From the IMG/VR virus record IMGVR_UViG_3300006028_000008, positions 1 through 48,869 of that record: 48,869 nucleotides of DNA. One strand, given 5' to 3'. This document shows positions 37,441-46,409 of this stretch, one piece after another (positions within the stretch are counted from its first letter, which is position 1; every line of letters begins with the position of its first letter). This DNA is from a virus. A program made the position numbers and the translations under genes. The notes beneath the pieces are model-generated. The model saw only the letters and a program-made list of their open reading frames with translations, had not been told where the DNA came from and ran no database searches.

Positions 37441-39780
37441 GTGGACCCTCTCAGCCAGGGTGGCGGCCAGCCGCCCGCAGCGGCTGGACCGCCCCCGCAA
37501 GGCGCGCCGGGGCCGTCACCGATGCCCCAGGGGCCGCCGTTCGGACCGCCGAGCCTCGACGGTAGCCCCCCCTCCGACGCCGACCTCCTGCAACAGGCCC
37601 TCGCCGGGCTCTCCGGCCAGGGCGCCGACGTGCTGCAATTCCTCCGGCCTGACGACGCGCCCTCCGACGCCTCCCCGGGGCCGGTCCCGGCCTCCGGCCC
37701 CGGGACGCTGTACGACACGCTGAGCGAGGAGGAGCTGGACCTCCTCGCCACCGAGCTGACCGAGCTGCGGGACGACTACCAGACCTCTTGCCGGGACTTC
37801 TTCGACATCGAGCAGGAGATCCGCGACGCCTACGCCATGCGGGCCGACTCCACCCACAGCGGCGCCGGGGTCGAGGCGAGCCAGATGGTCAGCGAGCTGA
37901 CCATGAACCTCACCGACCAGGTGGTGGCCCGCCAGAACGCCAACATCCTCGGCGTGACACCACTGGTCCGGGTCGAGCCGGTGGCGCTCTCCGACCAGGA
38001 CGACGCGCGCACCAAGGACCTCCTCGACAGCGCCCGCGCCACGGAGAACTTCATCCACGCCTACAGCCACGAGCAACTGGGCGTCGAACGCAAGATCCCG
38101 CTGACTAACCTCCGCACCGTCAAGCTCGGTACGACCGTCATCTACGTCGAGTGGGTGGAGGAGCTGAAGAAGACCAAGCACTACACCGCCGAGCACACCG
38201 AGGCCCAGCAGTCCGAGGACCGCGCCGGCCGCCTGGTCTGGAACCTGGTCCCCAACCGCCACGTCATTGTCTGGCCCTACACCATCGAGAACTGGCAGGA
38301 GGAGTACGAGGTCGTCGGACACGACATGTACCTCTCGCCGGCTCGCTGGCGGGAGCTGTGCAACCAGTTGGGCATCTCCGACGAGAACCGGGACCTGGCC
38401 TTGCGGGTCAACGCCGGGGCCGACGACGAGTTCAAGGAAGAGAACCTGGCCGCCCAAGGCATGGACACCGGCCCGGTCCGGGACCGCCTGAGCGCCGAGG
38501 TCGTCATCACGAATCTCTTCTGCTACCGGCCGCTGCCCGGCAGGCACGGCCGGGAGCGGTTCCAGGTGCTCCTCGACCCCAACAACCGCAAGGTCGTCTG
38601 GTGCGACGAGAACCGCTGGCACACCTGCAAGCACGGCTACTTCCCGATCCGCTATAAGGCCATCGATGAGTTCGCCTGGGGCATGGGGTTGGGTCACGAG
38701 GTCGTCTACCACCAGGCGGCCGACTCGACCTTCCGCAACATCCAGATCGACAACCTCATGGCCCTCTGCTACTACGTCATCGGGATGAAGCCGGACCTGA
38801 TGCACGAGTTCCTGAACGACCGCCCCAACCCGGGCCAGGTGCTCCCCCTCGACAACCCCAAGGAGGACGTGCAGAGCATCAAGCTCGGCGGCGAGGTCCC
38901 CGAGCTGCTGTCGGCGATGACCGACAATCAGAACCGGGCGCGCACCGCCGCCGGCATCCCGCCGGTCCTTTCCGGGATGGGCGACCCCGTGCAGAAGTCG
39001 GGCACCGGGTCCGGCGCCACCCAGGCCCTCATCGAGCAGGGCGGCCAGAAGATCGGCGACGTGGACCGGCAGATGCGGCTGGACTACAGCGATCTCTTCC
39101 AGTTCACCCTGGAAGCCCTCGCGCAGTGTGCCCCGGACGGGGTGCTCTACCGTTTCGCCCCGGACAAGGACGTGCCGCTGCTGAAGGAGCTGCGCTGGAA
39201 GGCCCCCCGAGGCCAGATCGAACGCCTCTTCCGGGTGTCGGCCGTGGCCCCCAACGCCAACACCTCCTACGAGGCGAGGCAGCGTAGCTGGTTGCTGATG
39301 TGGCAGTTCTTCAAGGACTTCAACCAGACCGTCCTGCCCCAGGCCATCCAGCTCTTGCAGTCGGAGAATCCCGGGGCGATCCCCCGACTTCAGCGCCAGG
39401 CCATCGAGGCAGCCATCTTCATGGTCAAGCGGGTCTGCGAGGACTACCAGATTCCCGGCGCCTTGCAGCAGGTATGGGACTTCCCGGAGCCGTTGCCCCA
39501 GGACCAGACCATCGCCAACTACGTCCAGCACATCAACGATTTGCAGCAGCAGCTGCAACAGAAGCAAGCCTCCGACAAGCCGAAGGAGGCCATCTCCATC
39601 GACAAGATTCCGCCCCCGGGTATGGCGAACCTGGGCCAGGTGGCGATGCTCCACCAGGCCGGCATCGACTACCCGCCGCCCGATCAGGGCCAGGGCGCCA
39701 CGCCCGGCGCGCCTCCGGGAATGCCTCCGGGCGCGCCGCAACCCCAACCGTCAGGCGGTCCGTCGCCGGGACCGATGTGA
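37441..39780 (+). CDS. Portal protein, predicted leaderless
   Basis: 779 residues, GTG start 8 nt after TACGAT. The first 90 residues are Pro/Gly-rich and disordered. The folded part starts near 100 (ELTELRDDYQTSCRDFFDIE). It continues with VSELTMNLTDQVVARQNANI, then LRTVKLGTTVIYVEWVEELK, then VVYHQAADSTFRNIQIDNLM and a long helical C-terminus rich in Gln, ending in a Pro-rich tail. Length and position after terL match portals of podovirus type. The portal forms the dodecameric DNA channel at one capsid vertex. The promoter just upstream separates its expression from terL. Confidence 0.8.
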   Translation: MDPLSQGGGQPPAAAGPPPQGAPGPSPMPQGPPFGPPSLDGSPPSDADLLQQALAGLSGQGADVLQFLRPDDAPSDASPGPVPASGPGTLYDTLSEEELDLLATELTELRDDYQTSCRDFFDIEQEIRDAYAMRADSTHSGAGVEASQMVSELTMNLTDQVVARQNANILGVTPLVRVEPVALSDQDDARTKDLLDSARATENFIHAYSHEQLGVERKIPLTNLRTVKLGTTVIYVEWVEELKKTKHYTAEHTEAQQSEDRAGRLVWNLVPNRHVIVWPYTIENWQEEYEVVGHDMYLSPARWRELCNQLGISDENRDLALRVNAGADDEFKEENLAAQGMDTGPVRDRLSAEVVITNLFCYRPLPGRHGRERFQVLLDPNNRKVVWCDENRWHTCKHGYFPIRYKAIDEFAWGMGLGHEVVYHQAADSTFRNIQIDNLMALCYYVIGMKPDLMHEFLNDRPNPGQVLPLDNPKEDVQSIKLGGEVPELLSAMTDNQNRARTAAGIPPVLSGMGDPVQKSGTGSGATQALIEQGGQKIGDVDRQMRLDYSDLFQFTLEALAQCAPDGVLYRFAPDKDVPLLKELRWKAPRGQIERLFRVSAVAPNANTSYEARQRSWLLMWQFFKDFNQTVLPQAIQLLQSENPGAIPRLQRQAIEAAIFMVKRVCEDYQIPGALQQVWDFPEPLPQDQTIANYVQHINDLQQQLQQKQASDKPKEAISIDKIPPPGMANLGQVAMLHQAGIDYPPPDQGQGATPGAPPGMPPGAPQPQPSGGPSPGPM

Positions 39781-40106
39781 TGTGGACTGACTTCATCGAG
39801 CACCCCGCCTGGCGGAAGGTCCAGGAGTCCATCGAGAGCCGGCGGGCCTCGCTGGTCGAGCAGGTGATGGACCCGCGGCTCGATCCACTGAAGGCTTCGG
39901 CCGCGAAGGGGGCGTATCAGGCCCTGGGCGACGTTCTGACGGGCGTTCTCCGGCAGGCCGAGGCCGAGGTAGCCACCGAGGCCGATACGGGCTCTACGAG
40001 CCGCCTGCCGCCCGCCGTGCAGAGCATGGTGCGGGCCAGGGAGAAGCGGCAGGCGACCGCACCCAACTACATGCAGCAGGGACGGCCCATGCGGCCAGGA
40101 GCGTGA
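39780..40106 (+). CDS. Hypothetical late protein
   Basis: 108 residues, ATG sharing a base with the portal stop (TGATG). A helical N-terminus (WTDFIEHPAWRKVQESIESR) and a C-terminal basic tail. Small genes between portal and scaffold are common in related phages and their roles vary. Not recognised. Confidence 0.6.
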   Translation: MWTDFIEHPAWRKVQESIESRRASLVEQVMDPRLDPLKASAAKGAYQALGDVLTGVLRQAEAEVATEADTGSTSRLPPAVQSMVRAREKRQATAPNYMQQGRPMRPGA

Positions 40107-40107
40107 G

Positions 40108-40353
40108 ATGCTGAAGGGTTTGAGCGAGGGCCGTATCGTCCACTACGTTCTGAGCGAGACGGACCTGCCGCCGTCACAGGCTCGCGCGATAGGGAGGCAT
40201 CGCCCCGCCATCGTGGTCAACTCCTGGCCCAATTTGGGCCGTGATGATGGCTACAGCAACCTGGTGGTCTTCCTGGACGGCACGAACGACATGGGAACAC
40301 GAATTATGGAGGTGCCGACGACGCTGTGGGCCACCTCACGAGTCATGTCCTAA
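40108..40353 (+). CDS. Small conserved-type hypothetical protein
   Basis: 81 residues, start one base after the upstream stop. It has a compact beta layout (GRIVHYVLSETDLPPSQARA, then RHRPAIVVNSWPNLGRDDGY, then SNLVVFLDGTNDMG) that I associate with many phage hypothetical proteins. Function unknown. Confidence 0.65.
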   Translation: MLKGLSEGRIVHYVLSETDLPPSQARAIGRHRPAIVVNSWPNLGRDDGYSNLVVFLDGTNDMGTRIMEVPTTLWATSRVMS

Positions 40354-40398
40354 GGCAAGGAACCCGGGACCTGGCACTGGCCGGAGAGGGAGGAGTAG

Positions 40399-41367
40399 AT
40401 GAATTTCTTCGAGGAGGCCGGGGCGCCGCTCGCGGCGATCCCGGACAATCAGCCCTCGGCGCCGGCCGTGCCGCTGGATGCCGTCCCACCGAGCGGCCTG
40501 CCGGAGCCGCGCTCGGTCGAGCCGGGCCACGTTCCAACCTGGGCCGACACCGACAAGGAGCTGCCGCCCTTCTTCGAGGAGCCCTCCATCCCGGGGCTCA
40601 CCGAGCCGCCGGCCGCCGAGCCGACCCCAGCGCCGGCCGCAGCGGCTGCCCCGCAGCAACCGCCTGCGGCCCCGCCGCAGGCCATCGACCCGAACGCGAT
40701 GGCGCAGGCCATCGTCAACGGCCTCCTCGGGGCGGCCAACGCCCGGGAGGCCGAGGCCGCGTTCAAGCAGCAGACCAGCACCGCCCTCGCCCTGCCCCCG
40801 ATGGACCGGGAGCGCATGCTCGTGGACCCGGAGTACTTCGCCAGCTACATGGGCCAGTTCGGGGAGGCGGTCCAGCGCCGCACCCTCGCCATGGTGGCGC
40901 CGGCCTTCAATCAGGCGGCGGCCATGGCCCGCATCGGCCCGGCGGTCGTCCAGTCCTCGATCAACACCGCCCGCACCCTCGGCGCCCAGCTCGCCAAGGA
41001 GCGCCTGGGCATGGATGCCACCCGCTTCAACGAGCTGGTGCCGGTCGTCCACCGGATGATCGATGAAAACCCGGACCCTGCCCGGAGAATCGAGTTTCTG
41101 ACCAGCCCGGACGCCTGGGTGGTGGGGGCAGACGCCGCCAGCCGGCTGGCGCAGGGTGGCGTGCCGGTCACCCGCACCGCGCCGCCCCCCGCGCTGAGCG
41201 GCGGGGGCGCGGCGCCCTCGAACACCCCGGGCAACTTCCGGGGGAAGACGCAAATGATGGCCCTGGTCGAGCAGCAGCTCGGCCGCAAGCTCTTCGACGC
41301 CACCGACGTGGATCGCGTGCGCAGGAACATGGTGCTGGGTGGCACCAAGGAGGCATCCGTTGCCTAG
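40399..41367 (+). CDS. Putative capsid scaffolding/assembly protein
   Basis: 322 residues, ATG with AGGAGG upstream. The first 110 residues are Pro/Ala/Glu-rich. The middle has helices (QAIDPNAMAQAIVNGLLGAA, then REAEAAFKQQTSTALALPPM). The C-terminal part is helical with a charged end (ALVEQQLGRKLFDATDVDRV). Position directly upstream of the capsid genes suggests scaffold. Sequence does not prove it. Confidence 0.55.
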   Translation: MNFFEEAGAPLAAIPDNQPSAPAVPLDAVPPSGLPEPRSVEPGHVPTWADTDKELPPFFEEPSIPGLTEPPAAEPTPAPAAAAAPQQPPAAPPQAIDPNAMAQAIVNGLLGAANAREAEAAFKQQTSTALALPPMDRERMLVDPEYFASYMGQFGEAVQRRTLAMVAPAFNQAAAMARIGPAVVQSSINTARTLGAQLAKERLGMDATRFNELVPVVHRMIDENPDPARRIEFLTSPDAWVVGADAASRLAQGGVPVTRTAPPPALSGGGAAPSNTPGNFRGKTQMMALVEQQLGRKLFDATDVDRVRRNMVLGGTKEASVA

Positions 41368-41905
41368 ACCGCAGAAGCAGGGCAAGAGCGTGCAGGTGCT
41401 GCCGACCGGCGAACGCCCGCGCGACCATTACATCAACGTCCCGGAGCTGCTGCGGGAGCACCTGGCCGCGGACGGCCAAAATCTCATCCCGGACGGCAAC
41501 GCCAACCTCTACCTGGTGATGAAGGCGGCCCTGGGTCAGCGGCCGGTGCTTGTCTCGGAGCTGCCGGACGGCGTGCGCCAGGCGGTCGTGGACGACGCCC
41601 GGAAGGTGGGCTGGCTGGTCAAGGACGACACCTTCCGCTTCGGCGACATGGTGCTCTGCTGCCAGCCCGAGGAGCAGCGGCAGCACAACGAGGACCAGGC
41701 GCTCGCTCGCTGGGCCTTCCAGACCGAGGACCAGGCGCTTATCGACTCCCTCAACGACCAGGCCTCTCAGATCCTCGACGAGATGGGGGGCGGCGATCAG
41801 GCCCGTACTGTGCGGGCCAACACCATCACCGGCGGCGGCGCCGCAAGCCACGTCCGTGGAGGGGCTCGCATGGGCGAGCTGTACCCGGGCGGGAGGGGAT
41901 TCTAA
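41360..41905 (+). CDS. Hypothetical late structural-region protein
   Basis: 181 residues from TTG at 41360, chosen for GGAGG 7 nt upstream; it overlaps the previous gene by 8 nt. An alpha/beta protein (DHYINVPELLREHLAADGQN, then NANLYLVMKAALGQRPVLVS, then TEDQALIDSLNDQASQILDE). Not recognised. Perhaps a capsid-associated protein. The GTG of the next gene follows at once. Confidence 0.55.
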   Translation: MPRPQKQGKSVQVLPTGERPRDHYINVPELLREHLAADGQNLIPDGNANLYLVMKAALGQRPVLVSELPDGVRQAVVDDARKVGWLVKDDTFRFGDMVLCCQPEEQRQHNEDQALARWAFQTEDQALIDSLNDQASQILDEMGGGDQARTVRANTITGGGAASHVRGGARMGELYPGGRGF

Positions 41906-42496
41906 GTGGCGAAAACGTACCCCATCGGGCCGCTCAAGGTGTATGTCGAGGACGACCCGGACCTCTCCTTCGCGGAGAGACACTTCGTGGAGGCGGCGAG
42001 CCAGACGTTCAACGTCGGCGCGCCGCTCAAGCTCGGCACCAACGGCCTCGCCGAGTGGGTGTCGAACGCCGACGCGGCGATCTTCGCCTGGGCGCTGACC
42101 AAGGGCCAGAACAGCACTAGCGTGCCGGCCTACGCCATCTCCAACAACGACCAGGCCATCACCGCCGCGCCCACCATGCTCAAGGGCATCCTCGCCGACC
42201 AGGACATCATCATCGAGGGCAACCTCCTGGCGGCCTCGGCCGCCAACTACGTCCTCCTCGCTGCCGATTGGGGGGCCACCAAGGATCTCATCAAGAAGAC
42301 GGCGCTCTACACTGCTGGCGGCGCCAACCAGGACGGCTGGTACGTGCAGAACACCGCCTCGGCCGCGACGGTGCAGATCCTCTCCTTCGGTTCGATGTTC
42401 ACCTCTCCCACCACCAACGATTGGGGAGCGATCCCCGGCGACACCAACGCCATTGTCCGGGTGAAGGTCATCCCTGGCAAGTCGGTCTGGTACTAG
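41906..42496 (+). CDS. Capsid decoration-type protein
   Basis: 196 residues, GTG start directly after the upstream stop. Beta-rich (YPIGPLKVYVEDDPDLSFAE, then QTFNVGAPLKLGTNGLAEWV, then IITGNL-like strand DIIIEGNLLAAS). The pattern of a small domain with Ala/Thr/Asn-rich strands beside the major capsid gene fits capsid decoration or stabilisation proteins. Inference from context. Confidence 0.55.
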   Translation: MAKTYPIGPLKVYVEDDPDLSFAERHFVEAASQTFNVGAPLKLGTNGLAEWVSNADAAIFAWALTKGQNSTSVPAYAISNNDQAITAAPTMLKGILADQDIIIEGNLLAASAANYVLLAADWGATKDLIKKTALYTAGGANQDGWYVQNTASAATVQILSFGSMFTSPTTNDWGAIPGDTNAIVRVKVIPGKSVWY

Positions 42497-42505
42497 GAGC
42501 CACCC

Positions 42506-43444
42506 ATGGCCGGCCTAACCAGCAGCATCCGCTTTACCGAGTGGCTCACCACCTTCGAGCTGGGCCTGACGAAGGTGTACAAGGACGAGCTGAAGAAGCT
42601 CCCCAAGCAGTACAAGCTCTGGTTGCGCGAGGAACGCGCCCAGAGGTTCTTCGACACCGACTGGTCCGTCTCCGGGCTCGGCATCATGCCGGAGAAGGGC
42701 ATCGGGGCCACGTTCAACACCGACCAGATCTACCAGGGCAACAAGAAGCAGTTCGCCCTGAAGACCTACGGTCTGGCCCTGGTCATCCAGCACGAGGCGT
42801 GGAGGTGGGATCTGTACGGCGTCTTCCCCGGCCTCACCAAGTTGCTGGCGAAGACGGCCACCGACCGCTACAACCTGGTGGCCTACTCGCTGTTCCCCAA
42901 CGCCTTCTCGACCACCGACGCCAACTTCCAGACCTACCAGTCCGAGGCCATCATCAGGCTGGCGCACACTCGGATGGACGGCGGCACCTGGAAGAACCGG
43001 CCCACGGTCAACGGCGGCCTCAGCTACGTCATGCTGATGCAGGCCGGCATCGACATCGAGCGGACGGTGGACGAGCGCGGGCGCTTCATCATGCTGTCCC
43101 CGAAGCTCCTCATCACCTCCGTCGAGCAGCGGTGGATCGCCAAGGAGATCCTCCAGTCGAAGTACCGTCCCGACAACGCCCAGGAGAACCTCAACCAGGC
43201 GCAGGACGTGGTGGGCTCGGTCCACTGTTCGCCCTACATCACCTCGATCCCCCCCTTCTTCGTGTTGTGCGACAAGGAGGACTACAAGATCAAGATGAGC
43301 CTGGGCGAGGACCCGGACATGGACACCGAAAAGCGCCCCGGCACCCGGGACCGCCTCTGGTCCAGCTACTGCTCCTTCCGCTTGGAGGTCTACAACAGCT
43401 ATGGCTGGTGGGGTAGCTCCGGCGACGGGACCACCTCGACGTAA
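42506..43444 (+). CDS. Major capsid protein (HK97-fold candidate)
   Basis: 312 residues, ATG with AGGAG 7 nt upstream. An alpha/beta pattern with a helix near the N-terminus (TVYKDELKKLPKQYKLWLRE region), a long P-domain-like middle (FALKTYGLALVIQHEAWRWD, then TDRYNLVAYSLFPNAFSTTD), and a beta C-terminus (IKMSLGEDPDMDTEKRPGT, then SYCSFRLEVYNSYGWWGSSG). The ending is typical of capsid proteins that bring a strand back to the A domain. No N-terminal maturation cleavage site can be seen. Confidence 0.7.
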   Translation: MAGLTSSIRFTEWLTTFELGLTKVYKDELKKLPKQYKLWLREERAQRFFDTDWSVSGLGIMPEKGIGATFNTDQIYQGNKKQFALKTYGLALVIQHEAWRWDLYGVFPGLTKLLAKTATDRYNLVAYSLFPNAFSTTDANFQTYQSEAIIRLAHTRMDGGTWKNRPTVNGGLSYVMLMQAGIDIERTVDERGRFIMLSPKLLITSVEQRWIAKEILQSKYRPDNAQENLNQAQDVVGSVHCSPYITSIPPFFVLCDKEDYKIKMSLGEDPDMDTEKRPGTRDRLWSSYCSFRLEVYNSYGWWGSSGDGTTST

Positions 43445-43453
43445 GGAGAAGCC

Positions 43454-44503
43454 ATGGCCGATCCCAACGACGAGATTCACGGCTCTTTCCGGGTCAACGA
43501 CCTGGCGGCCAGCTACCGGCTGCCGCTCAGCTCGGCGCCGACCGCCAACCAGGTGGTGCAGTTCTGGAAGACGGGCGCCCTCTTCACGCCCAACTGCATC
43601 ATCGAGATGACCTCGACCGGCGCGCAGCCGGCCTCGGTCAACTCTCAGGCGGTCATCGGGGTCAACCGCGAGCCCCGCACCTTCCAGGCCAATCCCACCT
43701 CCGGCGTCTATGGCATCGCCATGCCGGTGGGCTATGGGCGCGTCAGCGTTATCGCGGACGTGCCCATGTCCCAGGGCGCGGCGATCAAGGCCGGCAACAA
43801 CGGCAACGCCGCTCCCTTCATCACTCCGGCCGGCACGGTCCCCGGTACCCCCATCGCCGGGTCCACCATCGGCACCTCCTCGGCCGGCGGCAACTTCGCC
43901 AACCAGCCGCTCAACGACTCGGTGCAGGTGCTGTCGTCCTCGGCGGCCGACACCACGCAGATCGTCACGCTGTACGGCACCACCACGGCCACCAACACCG
44001 TCGTCAAGCAGACCGTGGCCTTGAACGGCACGACCGCCGTGATCTCCGCCAAGGTCAATTGGGGCCAGATCCTCGGGGTCCAGCTCTCGGCTCCCTGCGT
44101 CGGCACCGTGACCATCCGCAAGACGACCGGCCCGGCCACGATCATCACCCTCGCCACCACCGTGCTCTCGGCCGGCCTCGTCGCGGTCGCCGCGCCGGGC
44201 CTGGCCTACAACGGCATTCCGGCCGTCGTGGCCGGCGGTGCCTCGACCAAGCAGTTCGGGGTCATCGGCACCGACGCCACCGGAGCCTTGCAGCTCGACT
44301 CCGTACCGCTCAACGGCTCGACCTCGGTGCCGCTCAACAGTTCCTTCCAGACCATCCAGTTCTTGCTGGTCGGGGACAACGCCACGGCCACCACCACCAC
44401 ACTCTCCGTGGGGCCAGCGGACAATGGGAACGCCTACCTCGGGAGGCTCCTGGAAGGCGCAACCGCGGCCGGCCAGCTGGTGGATGCCTTCATGCTTCTC
44501 TAG
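43454..44503 (+). CDS. Capsid-associated or head-fibre protein
   Basis: 349 residues, ATG with AAGGAG upstream. Residues 1-125 form one beta-rich domain (RVNDLAASYRLPLSSAPTAN, then VSVIADVPMSQGAAIKAGNN). The rest has Ig- or jelly-roll-like repeats (DTTQIVTLYGTTTATNTVVK, then TVALNGTTAVISAKVNWGQI, then TIIT-like strands, and TTTLSVGPADNGNAYLGRLL). It is probably displayed on the capsid surface. A 734-codon antisense frame on the other strand is an artefact. Confidence 0.6.
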   Translation: MADPNDEIHGSFRVNDLAASYRLPLSSAPTANQVVQFWKTGALFTPNCIIEMTSTGAQPASVNSQAVIGVNREPRTFQANPTSGVYGIAMPVGYGRVSVIADVPMSQGAAIKAGNNGNAAPFITPAGTVPGTPIAGSTIGTSSAGGNFANQPLNDSVQVLSSSAADTTQIVTLYGTTTATNTVVKQTVALNGTTAVISAKVNWGQILGVQLSAPCVGTVTIRKTTGPATIITLATTVLSAGLVAVAAPGLAYNGIPAVVAGGASTKQFGVIGTDATGALQLDSVPLNGSTSVPLNSSFQTIQFLLVGDNATATTTTLSVGPADNGNAYLGRLLEGATAAGQLVDAFMLL

Positions 44504-44512
44504 GGGCTGCGC

Positions 44513-44782
44513 ATGATCGTCAATCCAGGAAGCCTGGCCTACGCCACCGAGGGGCCGGCCATCACGCCCACGGACGGCCAGAACAACCTCCGCATGGATG
44601 GCGTGTCCTACAAGTACCTGCAAAACCAGTCGAGCACCACCGCCACCGTGAAGATCCGCACCTTCTCGGGATCGGTGGTGCTCGTCATCGTCCCCGGTGA
44701 AAGCGCCGCTATCCCTCACAATTCTCTCGGCGTCGAGTCCACCGGCACCACCAACGGCGGCAGCCTCCGCGCCCTGATCTAG
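44513..44782 (+). CDS. Small beta virion protein
   Basis: 89 residues, Thr/Asn/Ser-rich strands (SLAYATEGPAITPTDGQNNL, then SSTTATVKIRTFSGSVVLVI, then VPGESAAIPHNSLGVE). It looks like a single-domain fibre or decoration protein. The next gene follows directly. No family recognised. Confidence 0.55.
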   Translation: MIVNPGSLAYATEGPAITPTDGQNNLRMDGVSYKYLQNQSSTTATVKIRTFSGSVVLVIVPGESAAIPHNSLGVESTGTTNGGSLRALI

Positions 44783-45565
44783 ATGCCCCTCTTCGGCCGC
44801 CCGACCGCAGGAGCGCTGGCCGGTAGCGGCGGGGGCCTCACGAACCCGCTCGCGGCGGGCTCGCTCGGCACCGCCAGCCTACAGCTCGTCGCCGCCGGGG
44901 ATGGCCTCTGGCAGCCAGCCGCGCACATCGTCGGCCTCCAGGCGAACAGCCTCGAGGTGCTGCGGGCCGAATCCGTCGCCTCCGCGGTCAACTACCTGCG
45001 AGTCATCGCCTCGGCCGCGACCACCGCCTTACAGCTCGCGGCGGCGGGCTCTGACACCAACATTGGCATTCAGGTGGTGCCCAAGGGTACCGGCGCGCTG
45101 CTGGCACCGGCTGGCAGCGCGCTGAATGCTCTGGGCGTCAAGATTGGCGTTGGCAATGGCGACGGCTTCTGGCAGCGCGCCGGCGGCTATCTCTCCTTCG
45201 TGTCGAACGGGCACGAGGGATTCGAGATGAATCCGCTAGGACTCCTGAGTGTCCAGAACACGAACAATAGCCTCTGGACCGGCTTCGGGTTCGCCGCCGC
45301 CGGCAACCCAGGCAGCCTCGACTCCATCATAACCAGAGCCGCGGCGGGCGTCTTCTCCTTCGACACCTCGACCGCCGGCAACGCCCTCGCGGTGCTGAAA
45401 TTCGGCACCGGAGTCTGCCGCGGGCGGACCACGACCACGGCTGCCCCAACGACCACCGAGTATCCCTCTGACAAGGACTGGGGAGTACACAAGAACAGCT
45501 CCTCCGGGGTCGTCGTCCTCGCCTACAACGACGGCGGCACCATCAAGAGCGTGCAGCTGAGCTGA
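44783..45565 (+). CDS. Fibre/decoration protein
   Basis: 260 residues, ATG right after the upstream stop. Beta- and turn-rich (LQLVAAGDGLWQPAAHIVGL, then QANSLEVLRAESVASAVNYL, then GGYLSFVSNGHEGFEMNPLG). The Ala/Gly/Ser/Asn content and short strand repeats suit a trimeric fibre shaft. The C-terminus (KDWGVHKNSSSGVVVLAYND) resembles fibre tips and endosialidase-like repeats in phages. Inference. Confidence 0.55.
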   Translation: MPLFGRPTAGALAGSGGGLTNPLAAGSLGTASLQLVAAGDGLWQPAAHIVGLQANSLEVLRAESVASAVNYLRVIASAATTALQLAAAGSDTNIGIQVVPKGTGALLAPAGSALNALGVKIGVGNGDGFWQRAGGYLSFVSNGHEGFEMNPLGLLSVQNTNNSLWTGFGFAAAGNPGSLDSIITRAAAGVFSFDTSTAGNALAVLKFGTGVCRGRTTTTAAPTTTEYPSDKDWGVHKNSSSGVVVLAYNDGGTIKSVQLS

Positions 45566-45568
45566 CCC

Positions 45569-45937
45569 ATGCCCCACCTCGCGGACATGCTGGGTAGCCT
45601 CCTCGGCGCGAACCTTAACTCGACCGCCGACCAGGCCATCCCCATCGCGGCGGCCAAGTACGTCATCCGCCGCATCGTCGTCACCAACGCCAGCGGCACC
45701 CCGACGCTCGCGGTCGGCGGCATCTACACCGCCGCCAGCAAGGGCGGCTCGGCCGTCGTGGCCGCCACCCAGGCGTTCTCCGGCCTGACTGGCGGCACGG
45801 TTTCCCTGGACCTGACCATCGCCGCCGCGGGCATCGGCGTAGCCCTCACGGCCGCGCAGCTCTTTCTCTCCCTGACCACCGCTCAAGGCTCCGCGATGAC
45901 CGCGGACCTCTATATCTTCGGCGACGCGCTCGCCTAG
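45569..45937 (+). CDS. Small Ala/Thr-rich virion protein
   Basis: 122 residues. Hydrophobic strand pattern (GANLNSTADQAIPIAAAKYV, then IRRIVVTNASGTPTLAVGGI, then VSLDLTIAAAGIGVALTAAQ), typical of a capsid or fibre domain. It lies in the fibre/decoration block. No other clue. Confidence 0.55.
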   Translation: MPHLADMLGSLLGANLNSTADQAIPIAAAKYVIRRIVVTNASGTPTLAVGGIYTAASKGGSAVVAATQAFSGLTGGTVSLDLTIAAAGIGVALTAAQLFLSLTTAQGSAMTADLYIFGDALA

Positions 45938-45951
45938 GAAGGATTCACCGC

Positions 45952-46218
45952 ATGCCCAATCCCGCGAACATGTCTTTCGTCCCGGCCACCGACCCGACCG
46001 GTCACAGCCAGCCGTGCGTCGAGGCGGTCTATACCGACCCCGATACCGGCGCCGTGACCCACCCCGGCCACTTCTACTACCAGCACGCTGGCCAGCTGCT
46101 GCGCTTCTTCGAGGGCAGCCCGTCGCCGTCCAACACCGCCGGCACCGTCTTCGAACTCGAAGCGACCCCGACGACGCTCACTCTCGCTGCTGGCCGCGTC
46201 GTCATCCAGGCCGGCTGA
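45952..46218 (+). CDS. Small hypothetical virion-region protein
   Basis: 88 residues, ATG with AAGGA upstream. Contains SHFYYQHAGQLLRFFEGSPS-type sequence (HFYYQHAGQLLRFFEGSPSP) and a beta C-terminus (TLTLAAGRVVIQAG). Its stop overlaps the next start (TGATG). Function unknown. Confidence 0.55.
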   Translation: MPNPANMSFVPATDPTGHSQPCVEAVYTDPDTGAVTHPGHFYYQHAGQLLRFFEGSPSPSNTAGTVFELEATPTTLTLAAGRVVIQAG

Positions 46219-46409
46219 TGCCAGCTCTCCGCATCGAGCAGCAGGACGCCCAGGCCATCCTGGACTACCTGACTTGCCGCCCCTGGCGCGAGGTGAACGG
46301 CTTCGTGCTGACCCTCACCGGCCTCAAGCCCATCGAGGAGCCGGCGCCCGCTGCCGCGCCTGTGGCGTCGGCAGGGGCGCCCGAAGAGGTGAAGGGTGAG
46401 CCGGTCTGA
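46218..46409 (+). CDS. Small hypothetical protein
   Basis: 63 residues from ATG at 46218. MPALRIEQQDAQAILDYLTC is followed by one hydrophobic strand (EVNGFVLTLTGLKP) and a Pro/Ala tail. It overlaps the next gene by 14 nt. Function unknown. Confidence 0.5.
   Translation: MPALRIEQQDAQAILDYLTCRPWREVNGFVLTLTGLKPIEEPAPAAAPVASAGAPEEVKGEPV

Noticed and set aside
37516-39747. 743-codon minus-strand frame opposite the portal gene
   Set aside because: Same artefact; the portal frame is supported by protein features.
42515-44719. 734-codon minus-strand frame opposite capsid genes
   Set aside because: Same artefact; it spans two independent plus-strand genes.
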